Shown one piece after another: positions 44,134 to 54,521 of a stretch of 64,000 nucleotides of DNA. The translations under genes and the position numbers were made by a program. Numbering within the stretch: the first letter of the stretch is position 1; the number at the start of each line of letters is the position of its first letter. Source of the stretch: Clostridium sp. KNHs205 (GTDB lineage: Bacteria > Bacillota > Clostridia > Lachnospirales > Lachnospiraceae). The stretch is from positions 124,001 through 188,000 of the forward strand of contig NZ_JNLE01000005.1 of assembly GCF_000702945.1 (NCBI RefSeq). Reading direction: 5' to 3'. The notes under the pieces were generated by a model. It was not told the DNA's origin. It worked only from the letters and a program-made list of their open reading frames with translations, and did not search any database.

Positions 44134-45423
44134 TTATTTATCTTCCAGATTATTAAGCATATTTTCGATAAATGTCCCGTAACCTTTGGTTGAATCCTGT
44201 ATGAAGACGTGAGTTACAGCTCCTATTATCTTGCCATTCTGTATGATAGGACTGCCGCTCATCCCTTGCACGATTCCACCGGTTTTGTCAATTAAAGCTT
44301 TATCTGTTATGCTTATTACCATTCCTTTATTAGGACTCTGGCTGTTAAGATCTATTTTGTCAATATTTATTTTATATTCTTTTACTTCATTTTCTACACA
44401 GGAAAATATGGTTGCAGGTCCAAGTTTAATCTCCTGCTTTAACCCCACTGGTATTGCATCATAGGACTTTGCTTTGACGAATCCCGTACCAATTCTACCA
44501 AAGATACCTTGATTTGAGTTCTTCAGAATATCACCTATTTTATCCTCTGAATTTTGCTTGATCAACCCTATCAATTCTCCGGGAACCCCTTGTTTTCCTT
44601 TGATGATAGTCATAATGTCGGCATTATATAAATAACCTCGTTCAATTTCCATCAGAAGACTGGTATCTATATCTGTAATTCCATGCCCTAAGGCACCAAA
44701 CTGACCGTCCGGTGTGATAAAGGTAAGTGTACCTATACCTTGTGTATTATCTCTTATCCAGGCTCCTATCTTATACTCTCCATCCGGGGTTTTTACAGGT
44801 GTAACTTTGTATTCTGTAAGTTTATCATCACGCCGTAAGGTAATCTTTACATCCTTTCCGTCACTATGCTGTATTTCCTCAATTAATTCTTCTTTGTTAT
44901 GGATTACGGTGCTGTTTACTTTAGTTATATAATCGCCGGTTTTTAGCTTATTCAGGGAAGGTTCATAATTTAAACCATCGGCTCCGTTTATTACACCAGT
45001 ACCAAGAACCATAACACCATCGGTTTCAATATAAATACCTATAGGATTCCCACAAGGAATTACTTCTTTCTGATCTATGACACCTATGGTAACTTCCTTG
45101 AAATTCCAAAATCCAAATAATTTCAGATTGACTTTGTAACTGCCTGCCTCACTGGAATTAATCGTAAAGGGCTTGCTTAAGTTCAGTTTAATCTGATCTC
45201 CCGGAACAGTTTTATTATTTACACTTAGAACATCTACATCTCCGTAAGTTACACTGCCTTCCATTGGTAACTTAAAATTAAATTCTTCATCTTCCCCCAC
45301 CAGGATTTTGATAGAATCCGGTACGCTGTTGTCAATATACCGATAGGTAAAATAACCCAATACCATTATATTAATACACAAAACCAGAATAAGGATTTTA
45401 CGATAAATAGATCTTCTATGCAT
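44134..45423 (-). CDS. spoIVB: SpoIVB peptidase (S55 family)
   Basis: 429 aa. Signal-like N-terminal helix (residues 9-27), PDZ domain (about 125-210), then the S55 serine peptidase domain with H247 in FGALGHGITD and the GMSGSPI serine region at 387-392. Made in the forespore, it cleaves SpoIVFA to trigger sigma-K activation in the mother cell. Its position between recN and spo0A is the usual clostridial order. A forespore promoter is expected upstream but I could not fix it. Confidence 0.96.
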   Translation of the reverse strand: MHRRSIYRKILILVLCINIMVLGYFTYRYIDNSVPDSIKILVGEDEEFNFKLPMEGSVTYGDVDVLSVNNKTVPGDQIKLNLSKPFTINSSEAGSYKVNLKLFGFWNFKEVTIGVIDQKEVIPCGNPIGIYIETDGVMVLGTGVINGADGLNYEPSLNKLKTGDYITKVNSTVIHNKEELIEEIQHSDGKDVKITLRRDDKLTEYKVTPVKTPDGEYKIGAWIRDNTQGIGTLTFITPDGQFGALGHGITDIDTSLLMEIERGYLYNADIMTIIKGKQGVPGELIGLIKQNSEDKIGDILKNSNQGIFGRIGTGFVKAKSYDAIPVGLKQEIKLGPATIFSCVENEVKEYKINIDKIDLNSQSPNKGMVISITDKALIDKTGGIVQGMSGSPIIQNGKIIGAVTHVFIQDSTKGYGTFIENMLNNLEDK

Positions 45424-45793
45424 GATTTCAGCTCCCTCTACGCTTTTTCGCGTAAATATTCAAATTTTATATAAACAGATATCTATCATACGAATATACA
45501 TGTTTAGACAGCAGTTAAAGAAATACCCTTTTATTTTATGCAATAGAGTTTATCAGGCTTTTAGAACAAAGGGTCTTATTGCCGGGATTCCAGTGCCGAT
45601 ACGGTGTCACCATAGTGATCCTCTTCTTTCACTCTTCATGCACAAACCGTCCGGCAGGTCTTTATCCAATAGAGGAAAATGTCCTATTATCAAAACACCA
45701 TTTTCTATCACATAAAAAAGGATATACACTAAAAAGTGTATATCCTTAAAATAACTGCCTTATGTTAGTATGTGTAGTAAATAAATTTTCAAA
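45424..45793. other. Intergenic region between recN and spoIVB
   Basis: 370 bp with the recN terminator (45718-45747). About 270 bp upstream of spoIVB remain without a recognised gene. A stretch at about 45590-45650 has more G+C than its surroundings, but no good ribosome site. The string TTCTTTCACTCTTCAT here matches one at 11744. Confidence 0.5.
45718..45747 (-). terminator. Terminator of recN
   Basis: AAGGATATACACT and AGTGTATATCCTT pair around a 4-nt loop; the minus strand then reads TTTTTTATG. Confidence 0.85.
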
Positions 45794-47476
45794 CTATCTT
45801 TTTTTGTTTTTTTTCGCTAATGTAATCATTTCCTTTGCACTGTCTAGAACTGTTTTGGTTATTTCTGCACCACCGAGTATTCTGGCAATTTCTTCAATGG
45901 ATTGCTGTTCTTTTAACTGTCGTATGCCGGTTCTTGTAGTCTGTCCATCTGTCTGTTTTTCAATAATAAAATGACTATCGGCCATGGAGGCAATCTGGGC
46001 CAGATGGGTGATACAGATTATCTGATGACTGAAGGATATCTCTGATAATTTCTCCGATACCTTTTGGGCTGTTCTTCCGCTGATACCGGTATCTATCTCA
46101 TCAAAAATCAATGTATCTATCTCATCCTTATCTGCAAATACTGATTTTATGGCAAGCATTATTCTCGATAATTCTCCTCCGGAAGCAACTTTTGACAGAG
46201 TCTTCATTTCTTCACCAGGATTAACAGATATGAGGTATTCTGCGTCATCAAAGCCGTCTTTTGTATAATTTTCCTTCTGGCTTAGTTCAATGGCAAACTG
46301 AACATCAAGAAAATTCAGATCAAGCAAAGCATTTTTGATCTTAGCCGCCAACACTTTTGCGTTTTTCTTTCGTATTTCTGATAATTTAACGCAAAGGCTA
46401 TGTACTTCTCTTTCTTGTTCTGCTATCTGTCTGTTAAGCTCCTCAAGTGTTACCTCGTAATTATAGTACTGCTCCAGCTTAAGCTCGCCTTCTTCTAATA
46501 CCTTCAATATATCAGTTATAGAATTCCCATATTTTGCCTTCAGATGATTTATCAGATTTAAACGCTCTTCCACTGCTGTAAAATCTTCTTCCTGATTGTT
46601 TAAATCCGATTGATATTCAGAAAGATTACGATTAAAATCATTAACAAGTGCTTCTACATCAAGTAGTTGATTATATATACCTTCCAGATTCTTATCATAT
46701 TCAATCAGCTTAGATAGTTGTTTGACGCTTCTTCCTATCATTTCTCCTGCTGACCCTGCTGACTGATAGCCCATATAATCATAAACCTGCCCGATTCCTT
46801 CTGCTATTATTCTGGCATTTGAAAGCTTCTTATATTCACTTGTTAATAGTTCGTCTTCTCCTTGCTTTAATTTTGCTTCCGTAATCTCTTTTATCTCATA
46901 TTCAAGATAGGATATTTCACGAAGACGCTTGTCCTCATCAATCATTAATTCCGAAAGTTTGTTTTTCAATTCTGTCAGCTGTAAAAATTCCTTGGATAGC
47001 TTTTGTTTTAACAGGAAAACTTCCTCTTTGGCATAGCGGTCTATAATATCAAGATAATTCTCTTTGTAGAGCAAGGATTGATGTTCGTGCTGGCCATGGA
47101 TATCTATCAGTAATGCTGCTATTTCTTTTAAACTCTGGCTCGTAACTATCTCTCCATTAATTTTGCTGATACTTTTCCCGTTGGTAATCTTACGGGTTAT
47201 CAGTATCTGTCTGTCTTCAAAGGGCAGATCAAGCTCTTTCATTCTGTTCTCCACCGCCTTACTGCCGGTTTCAAAAAGAAGTTCAACCATGGCATAGTCC
47301 GCACCGCGCCTTATTATGTCTTTACTGATCTTTCCTCCTAAGCATACATTAATAGAGCCAATAATAATGGACTTTCCTGCTCCGGTTTCTCCTGTAAGTA
47401 TATTTAGCCCATCCTTCAAGGTTATATCTACTTCATCAATAATTGCAAAATTCTTTACATGTAAATTGAACAGCAA
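45794..47476 (-). CDS. recN: DNA repair protein RecN (SMC-like ATPase)
   Basis: 560 aa from a TTG start after GGAGGAGAAAGC. N-terminal LHVKNFAIIDEVDITL and Walker A LTGETGAGKSIIIGSINV, a long central coiled coil, then the signature LSKVASGGELSRIMLAIKS and Walker B LIFDEIDTGISG. It binds DNA ends in double-strand break repair. It belongs to the ancestral argR-recN-spoIVB-spo0A order, but here argR is about 8 kb away. Confidence 0.97.
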   Translation of the reverse strand: MLFNLHVKNFAIIDEVDITLKDGLNILTGETGAGKSIIIGSINVCLGGKISKDIIRRGADYAMVELLFETGSKAVENRMKELDLPFEDRQILITRKITNGKSISKINGEIVTSQSLKEIAALLIDIHGQHEHQSLLYKENYLDIIDRYAKEEVFLLKQKLSKEFLQLTELKNKLSELMIDEDKRLREISYLEYEIKEITEAKLKQGEDELLTSEYKKLSNARIIAEGIGQVYDYMGYQSAGSAGEMIGRSVKQLSKLIEYDKNLEGIYNQLLDVEALVNDFNRNLSEYQSDLNNQEEDFTAVEERLNLINHLKAKYGNSITDILKVLEEGELKLEQYYNYEVTLEELNRQIAEQEREVHSLCVKLSEIRKKNAKVLAAKIKNALLDLNFLDVQFAIELSQKENYTKDGFDDAEYLISVNPGEEMKTLSKVASGGELSRIMLAIKSVFADKDEIDTLIFDEIDTGISGRTAQKVSEKLSEISFSHQIICITHLAQIASMADSHFIIEKQTDGQTTRTGIRQLKEQQSIEEIARILGGAEITKTVLDSAKEMITLAKKNKKR

Positions 47477-48063
47477 GCTTTCTCCTCCTAAAGGTTAAGT
47501 GATATTTATGATAAATTATTTAATTGCGCCATACAAAACATATGTTCTTTTTCTCATAATAACATAACATAAAATTTTGCGCAAGTAATTTATCCTGGTT
47601 GTTGGGTAATTAATTGTAGCTGTAAGTTTGAGATTATAGAATGTTTTCTCGAATTTGCTTCAAAGCAGCCAGAATTTTAGAAAAACGGTATCAAAACAGC
47701 AAAAATATGAATTGTAATAAGAAATAATAAGTATTGTAATGAGATTTATAGTAAGAATTGTAATAACAAATAGATTGTTAAACGAGAAAAAAGAGGTAGA
47801 ACAAAGAAACATGAAGTAATCTACTTAGGTAAAAAAAATCTTATCTCAAACTACAGCCCTGCATAAACTGTAATTTTATATGCTTTGTGTTATATCTGAT
47901 ATTCAATTAGCTGTATAGTACTGGGGACAATAATAACTAAGAGTATGTAAAAGAAGAAAAATCAAAAGAAATAGAACTGATGCATTTAGATTAATTTATA
48001 TTTACCACCAGATACGGAAAAGCAATCCGCATCTGATGGTCAAAATAATTCATTTATTATTCA
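47477..48063. other. AT-rich intergenic region between BIG2 gene and recN
   Basis: 587 bp. It holds the recN promoter region, three loose copies of ATTGTAATAA-like sequence at about 47708-47770, and a hairpin after the BIG2 gene (CCAGAT-CGGA/TCCG-ATCTG, about 48008-48037). No coding signal. Confidence 0.5.
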
Positions 48064-51000
48064 TTACTTTATCTTTGTAACTGTTAGCTTACAAGTTAAC
48101 CTTCTACCATTAACATTGGCTATAATTGTAGTAGTGCCTGTTCTTCTGGTGCTTACTTTTCCATTTGTTACAACAGCTATATCAGAATTTACAACATCCC
48201 AGGAAACATTACTACTGATACCGAGTACATACAAGGTATAATCCGAATATTGCTCCAGTACCAGATTAGTTGTATTTAATCCAACTACTGTTACTTTCGT
48301 AGTAGCGGTTTTTCCTGACTCTGTCATAACCGTTAAATTTGCAATACCAGGGCGTTTAGCTGTTAATTTACCGGAAGTGGTAACATCTGCTACCGATTTA
48401 TTATCACTGGCCCATTTTACTGTATCCGTTGAGGTAGCGGGATTTAATGCTTTTTCCAGGATGGCTGTTTCACCAACTACCATGGTCAAATTTTGATTCA
48501 TAATTGTAACACTGTTGGAAGGAACTCTCGGTTGTACAATAACATAACTGATTGCATATTTACCGCTGCTGTCTTTTGCAGATGCCTTAATTGTTACGTT
48601 ACCGGCTTTTAAGGCGGTTACCTTACCGGCAGAATCTACAATTGCAACTGATTCATCACTGGACTTCCAGGTAACTGTTCTGTATGTTGAGTTATTCGGC
48701 TTAACTGTAGCTTTTAAGGTAAAGCTTTTACCAACAACAGTCGTTACTGCAGTTCTGTTAAGGGTTACCGAAGTAACAGACCTTACAACCCGTATCGAAG
48801 AGGTAGCAGTAACACCACTGCCGTCAAGTGCTGTTACTGTAATAGTAGCAGTACCGATAGCTTTGCCGGTAATCTTACCCTTTTGGTCCACTGTAACAAC
48901 TTTCGTATTGCTGGATTTCCATTTAACTTTTGGATTAGTTGCTGCATTGGTCTTTACAGTAGCCACTAAGTTATAACTCTTTTTAAGTCCAAGTTTATAA
49001 CTGGTTTTATTTAATTTAATACTGGTTACCTTTTCTATTACAGTAACTGTACAAAATGCCGTAAATTTACCATCGGAGGTCTTAGCAGTTATAACTGCAG
49101 TACCACCTTTGATACCTTTAATTCTGCCGCTGCTTGTTACAGTAGCTACACTTGTCTTAGAGCTTGCCCATATTACCGTAACTTCGCTGGCTGCGGCACT
49201 AGGCTTAATGGTTGCTTTCAAGTCAAAGGTATCACCAATTACAACGGTTTTCTCCGTATAATTCAATTGAAGCCCTGTAGCTTCAGCTTTTACCGTAACA
49301 TTACAGTATAAAATTGTACCTGTTGATGTAGTAGCCGTAATCATCGTCTTGCCGGCTGCTTTTGCTGTTATGGTACCTTTCTCATTCACAGAAGCTATTG
49401 TAGCATCCAGTGAAGCCCAGGTTAAGGTATAGTCTGTTGCCGTAGCCGGAGTAGGTGTTACTGTTATGGTATATGTCTTACCAACATATAGTTCCAGACT
49501 TGTTACGTCAAATGCCAGCCCTGTCGCTTTTTCTTTTACTGTTATTGTACAGGTGGACATATAAAGACCATCTGCGGTTTTTAATATAATTACTGCTGTT
49601 CCTGCTTTTACAGCTGTAATATTTCCGTTAGAGTCCACATTTACTACACTTGAATCAGAAGTACTCCACGTAACTGCCGTATTGGTTGCATTGGTAGGAG
49701 TAATAACATACGATAGTTTCGTTTTCTCTCCAGTGTACATTACCTTACTGGACTCATCTAATTTAATGCCGGATGCAGAAACACCTACCGTCAGATTACA
49801 TACTGCTGTTACAGATGGATTATCTACAGAGGTTGCAATAATAGATGTAGTTCCCGGAGCAACTAATGTAATTAAGCCTTTATCATTAACTGTAGCCACA
49901 CTTGGATTGGTAGACTTCCAGGTTACTCCCTGTTCTGTGGCAGTGGAAGGATTAACAGTTGCATTTAACTGATAAGTTTTTGCTGACTGCATGAGATTTA
50001 AGGAAGTTGCTGACAAGGTTATACTTGACACACTTTCTTTAACCGTAACTTTACTATAGCCAATAATATAATTTTCTGTATTAATTGCAGTAATAATAAC
50101 AGTTCCAGCCACACCTTTGGCAGCAATGTTTGCATATGTAGAACTGCTTTCGGCGATTTCAACGATTTCAGGATTTGAGCTGGTCCATTTTATCGGAATG
50201 CTTCTTGTACTGTTGTTATCAAATTCTGCTTTCAGGGTCTTAAAACCGGTTTTGTCCAATATAACAGTTTCAGGATTTATAGTTAATTTTGTTACTGTAT
50301 TTTCAACATGAACAAGACAATATGCCTGCTTAACAACGCCGTCAATGGTAATGGTTGCTACAATATATGCATTTCCTTTAGAGACACCCTTTATCAACCC
50401 ATTTTCAACGGTAGCATACTTGGAGCCGTCATTGCTTGAGGAAAACGGAAGTGCGGGATTCAAAACACTTGTCCACACAACACTTGACTGATCCGTTGTT
50501 GTTGTCGCCAGTAACTGAAGTTCACCGGCAGTATAAATATATGCTTCTGTCATATTAAGAGATATACCATCCACTACCGTTAAATTTGTAGTGTATATCT
50601 CAGAGGATCCTGAAGTATTATTCTTTACAGTAATTACACTGGTACCGCTTTTCTTGGCATATATAGTTCCGTTGCTTATTCCTGCAATATCATTTTTACT
50701 GCTGGTGATTGTATAATCAGAATTTCCTTTAATACCGGCTGCATTAGCCATATCATAGGTATCATTAACATTCATTACTAAATAGGCAGGTACTTTAGGT
50801 CTGAAATCCACATAGATTTTTACATATGGAACGGCTACAGAATCTTGATTGTCAAGACTAATATCACTTGGTATATACATCGAATCCGTAAAACCCATAA
50901 GAACATATTCACCTACCTGGGCATTTGCAACAGTAAGAGTACCAAAATCCGTTGAACCTGTTGCAGGAGTTGTATAATAATTAATAACTCCTGTAGTTTG

Positions 51001-51921
51001 TGTAATAATACTAAGGCCTGTACTTGACTTCTTATACACTCTCCAGGTTAAATTTGCCGGATCTTTCGCATTTGTCTTAAAAGTAACGGACTGATCTGTA
51101 ATTTGCTCTACCTTGCTGCTTAGTGTTGTGTCAGTCAGTTTTCCGGCTTTGGGAGTTATAACTATTTTAAATGTTTTTTTCATGGGCGACTGTGAAACAT
51201 CTGCAGCAACATTATTCGTACTGACAGTTATTATCGCAACTCCTGCACCCACGGGTTTAACAATTCCTTTTGAATCAACTTCTGCAACATTTTTGTCAGA
51301 ACTACTGTATTTTAAACTGGCATTATCAGACTGTAATCCACTGAGTCCATTATCCACCGGTGAATAGACCAATTTAATCTGTTGTGTAGTAGCTAAGTCT
51401 TTAAATAACATTACACTTCGATCAATTTGTACCGCACTACCTGAATTTAAAGCATTTACAAAATCAGTACGGTCAATATCAAAACCAACTTCAACATTAA
51501 GATACAGCGAGTAGTTTATGTTGTTTTTCTCAAATGTGACCATTACCTGAGCATATCCCGGACCCACACGTTCGAGTTTTGCCTGCAGTTTATTTGTACT
51601 GATATCTTTTATATGAATAATACTTGAATTATTCGCTGAATTTCCAGATGTAACATCAGTATTATTTACGAACCAGTGTATATTACTGGCATCTGACATA
51701 TCTACCCCGGATGCACCGCTTATCTGTATATTACTGGTATCTGTTGTCAAGGGTAATTTCGAGTAGGATTCAAATACAGTACCATTTACTGTAAAATAAT
51801 AGCCAGTTGCAGCTTCGATTCTTGTGGTACTATTTGGTTGGAAAATTGCTGTAAAAGCAATTAACAAACAGCATAATATGGCTATACACCTACGTTTTTT
51901 TTTCATACTTTGTTGATTCAT
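48064..51921 (-). CDS. Large secreted protein of tandem BIG2 (bacterial Ig-like) domains
   Basis: 1285 aa, the largest gene here. Signal peptide at residues 1 to about 38 (RCIAILCCLLIAFTAIF ... EAATG). The rest is about ten to twelve repeats of 75-85 residues with the BIG2 pattern VTSIKLNKTS ... LVATV ... VKWKSSNTKVVTVDQKGKITG ... GTATITVTA. Repeats near the C-terminus are most regular; those at the N-terminus are more diverged. No LPXTG, SLH or transmembrane anchor is visible at the C-terminus, so it may be released or held by another protein. Likely an adhesin or surface scaffold. The start ATG follows GGGAGGACTTTA. Confidence 0.93.
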   Translation of the reverse strand: MNQQSMKKKRRCIAILCCLLIAFTAIFQPNSTTRIEAATGYYFTVNGTVFESYSKLPLTTDTSNIQISGASGVDMSDASNIHWFVNNTDVTSGNSANNSSIIHIKDISTNKLQAKLERVGPGYAQVMVTFEKNNINYSLYLNVEVGFDIDRTDFVNALNSGSAVQIDRSVMLFKDLATTQQIKLVYSPVDNGLSGLQSDNASLKYSSSDKNVAEVDSKGIVKPVGAGVAIITVSTNNVAADVSQSPMKKTFKIVITPKAGKLTDTTLSSKVEQITDQSVTFKTNAKDPANLTWRVYKKSSTGLSIITQTTGVINYYTTPATGSTDFGTLTVANAQVGEYVLMGFTDSMYIPSDISLDNQDSVAVPYVKIYVDFRPKVPAYLVMNVNDTYDMANAAGIKGNSDYTITSSKNDIAGISNGTIYAKKSGTSVITVKNNTSGSSEIYTTNLTVVDGISLNMTEAYIYTAGELQLLATTTTDQSSVVWTSVLNPALPFSSSNDGSKYATVENGLIKGVSKGNAYIVATITIDGVVKQAYCLVHVENTVTKLTINPETVILDKTGFKTLKAEFDNNSTRSIPIKWTSSNPEIVEIAESSSTYANIAAKGVAGTVIITAINTENYIIGYSKVTVKESVSSITLSATSLNLMQSAKTYQLNATVNPSTATEQGVTWKSTNPSVATVNDKGLITLVAPGTTSIIATSVDNPSVTAVCNLTVGVSASGIKLDESSKVMYTGEKTKLSYVITPTNATNTAVTWSTSDSSVVNVDSNGNITAVKAGTAVIILKTADGLYMSTCTITVKEKATGLAFDVTSLELYVGKTYTITVTPTPATATDYTLTWASLDATIASVNEKGTITAKAAGKTMITATTSTGTILYCNVTVKAEATGLQLNYTEKTVVIGDTFDLKATIKPSAAASEVTVIWASSKTSVATVTSSGRIKGIKGGTAVITAKTSDGKFTAFCTVTVIEKVTSIKLNKTSYKLGLKKSYNLVATVKTNAATNPKVKWKSSNTKVVTVDQKGKITGKAIGTATITVTALDGSGVTATSSIRVVRSVTSVTLNRTAVTTVVGKSFTLKATVKPNNSTYRTVTWKSSDESVAIVDSAGKVTALKAGNVTIKASAKDSSGKYAISYVIVQPRVPSNSVTIMNQNLTMVVGETAILEKALNPATSTDTVKWASDNKSVADVTTSGKLTAKRPGIANLTVMTESGKTATTKVTVVGLNTTNLVLEQYSDYTLYVLGISSNVSWDVVNSDIAVVTNGKVSTRRTGTTTIIANVNGRRLTCKLTVTKIK

Positions 51922-52115
51922 TAAAGTCCTCCCTGTCTTGCTGCTCCATTCTACTTTCTTTTAGATATATCGGTTAAATACAAACTTCCATTTAGTTGTA
52001 TTTGATTTAAATTTAATGGTATCTTTTGTCATTCCTGTGTCATTTATTGCAACACCCATGGTTATATATTCCTATATCCAAATGCTATAAATTAATTTTA
52101 ATATTCATTCTTCCA

Positions 52116-52625
52116 CTACTTAATTGGCATCTTATCGAATTTATCATTTATATATACTAAAAACTCTTCGTATGTTCCTTTACGAAAACCATTCTTATCC
52201 AGCCTAATCCCCGATCCATTTTTAAAAACAAAAATATAGTCATCTCCGTTCTCAAAATATTCTTTTACCTGATCCCACTGGTATTGAGCTTTTATATTTC
52301 CATCTTCTACATCAATGCAATTAGTCAATCTTATGATACGTTCCCATTCACTTTTTCCCTGTGCGGCAGCATTTGCTTTATATTGCTTCACAAACAGAAC
52401 TCTGGTTTGGAAAAAACTACGGTAAATGCAATAGGCAATCAACACGAAATAAAAAGGGATTAACAAATAGTCTCTGCTCAGTAACGCCTGTACCATCGTA
52501 ATTGTAATAAAAAAGGTCAGAACATTCCATATTAAGTTCAGCTTATTTTTCTTTGCAGGATTCTTAGCCCAGCTAATATAACGTTCCTTTGACATTGTAT
52601 AACAATTCTCAAATAAAATTTCCAT
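52116..52625 (-). CDS. YcxB-like membrane protein
   Basis: 169 aa. Two membrane helices at about 30-48 and 52-68, then a soluble domain (RIIRLTNCIDVEDGNIKAQYQWDQVKEYFENGDDYIFVFKNGSGIRLDKNGF) with the YcxB_C family pattern, a PH-like beta domain. Function is unknown. It lies upstream of the BIG2 gene by about 190 bp in the same direction and may be cotranscribed. Confidence 0.82.
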   Translation of the reverse strand: MEILFENCYTMSKERYISWAKNPAKKNKLNLIWNVLTFFITITMVQALLSRDYLLIPFYFVLIAYCIYRSFFQTRVLFVKQYKANAAAQGKSEWERIIRLTNCIDVEDGNIKAQYQWDQVKEYFENGDDYIFVFKNGSGIRLDKNGFRKGTYEEFLVYINDKFDKMPIK

Positions 52626-52982
52626 ACGTCCTCACTGTAATCAAATATTAGGTTTACGGGTTATATATAAGTATAGCTATGTTTTACCTTCAGCTTATAA
52701 AAGCTAAGTATTATAACCTTCCAATTTTATACCCGAAGGAGTAAAACAAAAATAAAAACTTATTATAATTGCATTCATTTATTATATATTATACGACAAA
52801 TTAATTCAAATTAAATCAATAGTCTTTTCTCTATGACAATGGTACCCCGGCTGATGTGGCCTTAACTTTTACCCAATTTTCTATATAGGATTATGAACAA
52901 AAGCTATTTTCTGCTAATGATTATTATAATTTATAAATAATATCATATAATATAGCAATTAAATATATAGGATTACTACTTT
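52626..52982. other. Divergent intergenic region
   Basis: 357 bp between the YcxB-like gene (minus) and the LysM-GH18 gene (plus). Very AT-rich; both promoters must lie here, but I see no clear boxes, repeats or RNA gene. Confidence 0.5.
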
Positions 52983-54272
52983 ATGGATATACATGTGGTT
53001 CAAGAAGGGGATAGTCTTTATACAATTGCTGAAAAATATGGTGTTGACGTCACTAGAATAGCAATAGATAATGGCTTGGTTTACCCAGTTAACCTTGTAA
53101 TAGGTCAGACAATTGTAATAACATATCCAAAGCAGTCACATACTGTACAACAAGGCGATACTTTACTAAGTATAGCTAATTCATACAGTATCACACCTAT
53201 GGAAATATTAAGAAACAACTCCTTTCTTTCAGATAGAGAATACCTTTATATAGGTGAAACCTTGGTGATAAGTTATAACACAATTAAAGGTATTACCACC
53301 AATGGCTTTACCTATCCTTTTCTTAGACGGGATACATTAATAAAAACACTGCCTAATTTGACTTATCTATCTATTTTTAATTATACAGCAACAGAAAATG
53401 GCGAAATAATTGAGTACCAGGAAGATACAGAAATCATTAAATTAACCAATGACTATGGTGTTATTCCATTAATGATGCTTACTACATTAACACCAGCAGG
53501 AGTAACAAATACAGAAACCGCTTATAGAATACTTTTAAATGAAGAACTCCAAGAGATAACGATTAATAATTCTATCGAGATAATGAAAAGCAAAGGCTAT
53601 AAAGGTATTAATATTGTTTTTAATTATCTGAATGAGGATAATGAATTTCTATATCAAAACTTTGTACAAAAAATTTATAATCGTATACAACCGGAAGGCT
53701 TTCTCTTTTTTATAACAATAAATATTAATATTCAAATAGTAGAGGGGATAATAAAAGTTGAACAAATAGATTATGCAAGATTAAGCCAAAATGTTAATGG
53801 TTTAATCTTTGTAAAATTTAAATTTGGTTTTGATTACGGCCCACCTGACCCAGTAACTAATATAACCAATTTAAGGGCATTGATGAATTATGTATCGGCC
53901 TCTGTATCATCTGATAAATTAATTATCGGAATACAGAGTATCGGTTATGATTGGCAGTTACCATATATACCAAACAAATCAAGTGCAGTATCTCTAAGTT
54001 TGGATGCGGTCTTAAATTTAGCTTATCAGGTTGGAACAAGTATTCAATTTGATAACGTTTCACAAACACCTTATTTTTACTATAATCAGTTTAGTTTTGA
54101 TTATCCCTTCCAACATATTGTTTGGTTTATCGACGCAAGAACGATTTATGCTGTAGAGAACTTAATACTGGAATATAGCCTTAATGGCTGTGGCATATGG
54201 AATATTATGATTTATAATGCTCAACTATGGACAATGATAAATGCTATTTTCGATATAATTAAATTAAAATAG
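52983..54272 (+). CDS. LysM-GH18 family protein with a degenerate (likely dead) catalytic site
   Basis: 429 aa, no signal peptide, as in the spore-associated YaaH/SleL family. Two LysM domains (residues 2-47, IHVVQEGDSLYTIAEKYGV, and 52-97, SHTVQQGDTLLSIANSYSI). A GH18 TIM barrel follows from about 105 to 425, with the family features SIFNYTATENGEI and IGIQSIGYDWQLPY. In the catalytic DGxxxDxE strand the sequence is KGINIVFN: K207, N210, V212 and N214, so the general-acid Glu and the assisting Asp are both replaced. It probably binds peptidoglycan or chitin-like sugars without cleaving them. Other residues are well kept, so it is not an obvious pseudogene. Confidence 0.92.
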   Translation: MDIHVVQEGDSLYTIAEKYGVDVTRIAIDNGLVYPVNLVIGQTIVITYPKQSHTVQQGDTLLSIANSYSITPMEILRNNSFLSDREYLYIGETLVISYNTIKGITTNGFTYPFLRRDTLIKTLPNLTYLSIFNYTATENGEIIEYQEDTEIIKLTNDYGVIPLMMLTTLTPAGVTNTETAYRILLNEELQEITINNSIEIMKSKGYKGINIVFNYLNEDNEFLYQNFVQKIYNRIQPEGFLFFITININIQIVEGIIKVEQIDYARLSQNVNGLIFVKFKFGFDYGPPDPVTNITNLRALMNYVSASVSSDKLIIGIQSIGYDWQLPYIPNKSSAVSLSLDAVLNLAYQVGTSIQFDNVSQTPYFYYNQFSFDYPFQHIVWFIDARTIYAVENLILEYSLNGCGIWNIMIYNAQLWTMINAIFDIIKLK

Positions 54273-54379
54273 TCTGATCCATTTGCTGGTAAGAAAGACT
54301 AGGGATGTAGTTTGAAAGACTATAGAAATTAGTATCTGTTATGTATTTTGCAATAATCGGTCTAAGTGCACATACAGAA

Positions 54380-54433
54380 AAAACCCACTCCCACTGCTAT
54401 AAAATGTGGCTTAACAGTTAAGGAGGGGGTTTT
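54380..54433. terminator. Terminator between convergent LysM-GH18 and yebC genes
   Basis: AAAACCCACTCC (54380-54391) and GGAGGGGGTTTT (54422-54433) pair with one mismatch; inner ACTG/CAGT adds to it. Likely works in both directions. Confidence 0.7.
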
Positions 54434-54521
54434 AGTACAGCACCTTAAGCCTACTAGTAAACATCGCTTACAAATATAATTGGACAAAATATCCAGCTCA
54501 TTGTAATTCTACTATTCAGCT

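Noticed and set aside
45422-45715. 97-codon plus-strand frame between recN and spoIVB
   Set aside because: No ribosome site and no protein-like composition; the recN terminator lies at its end.
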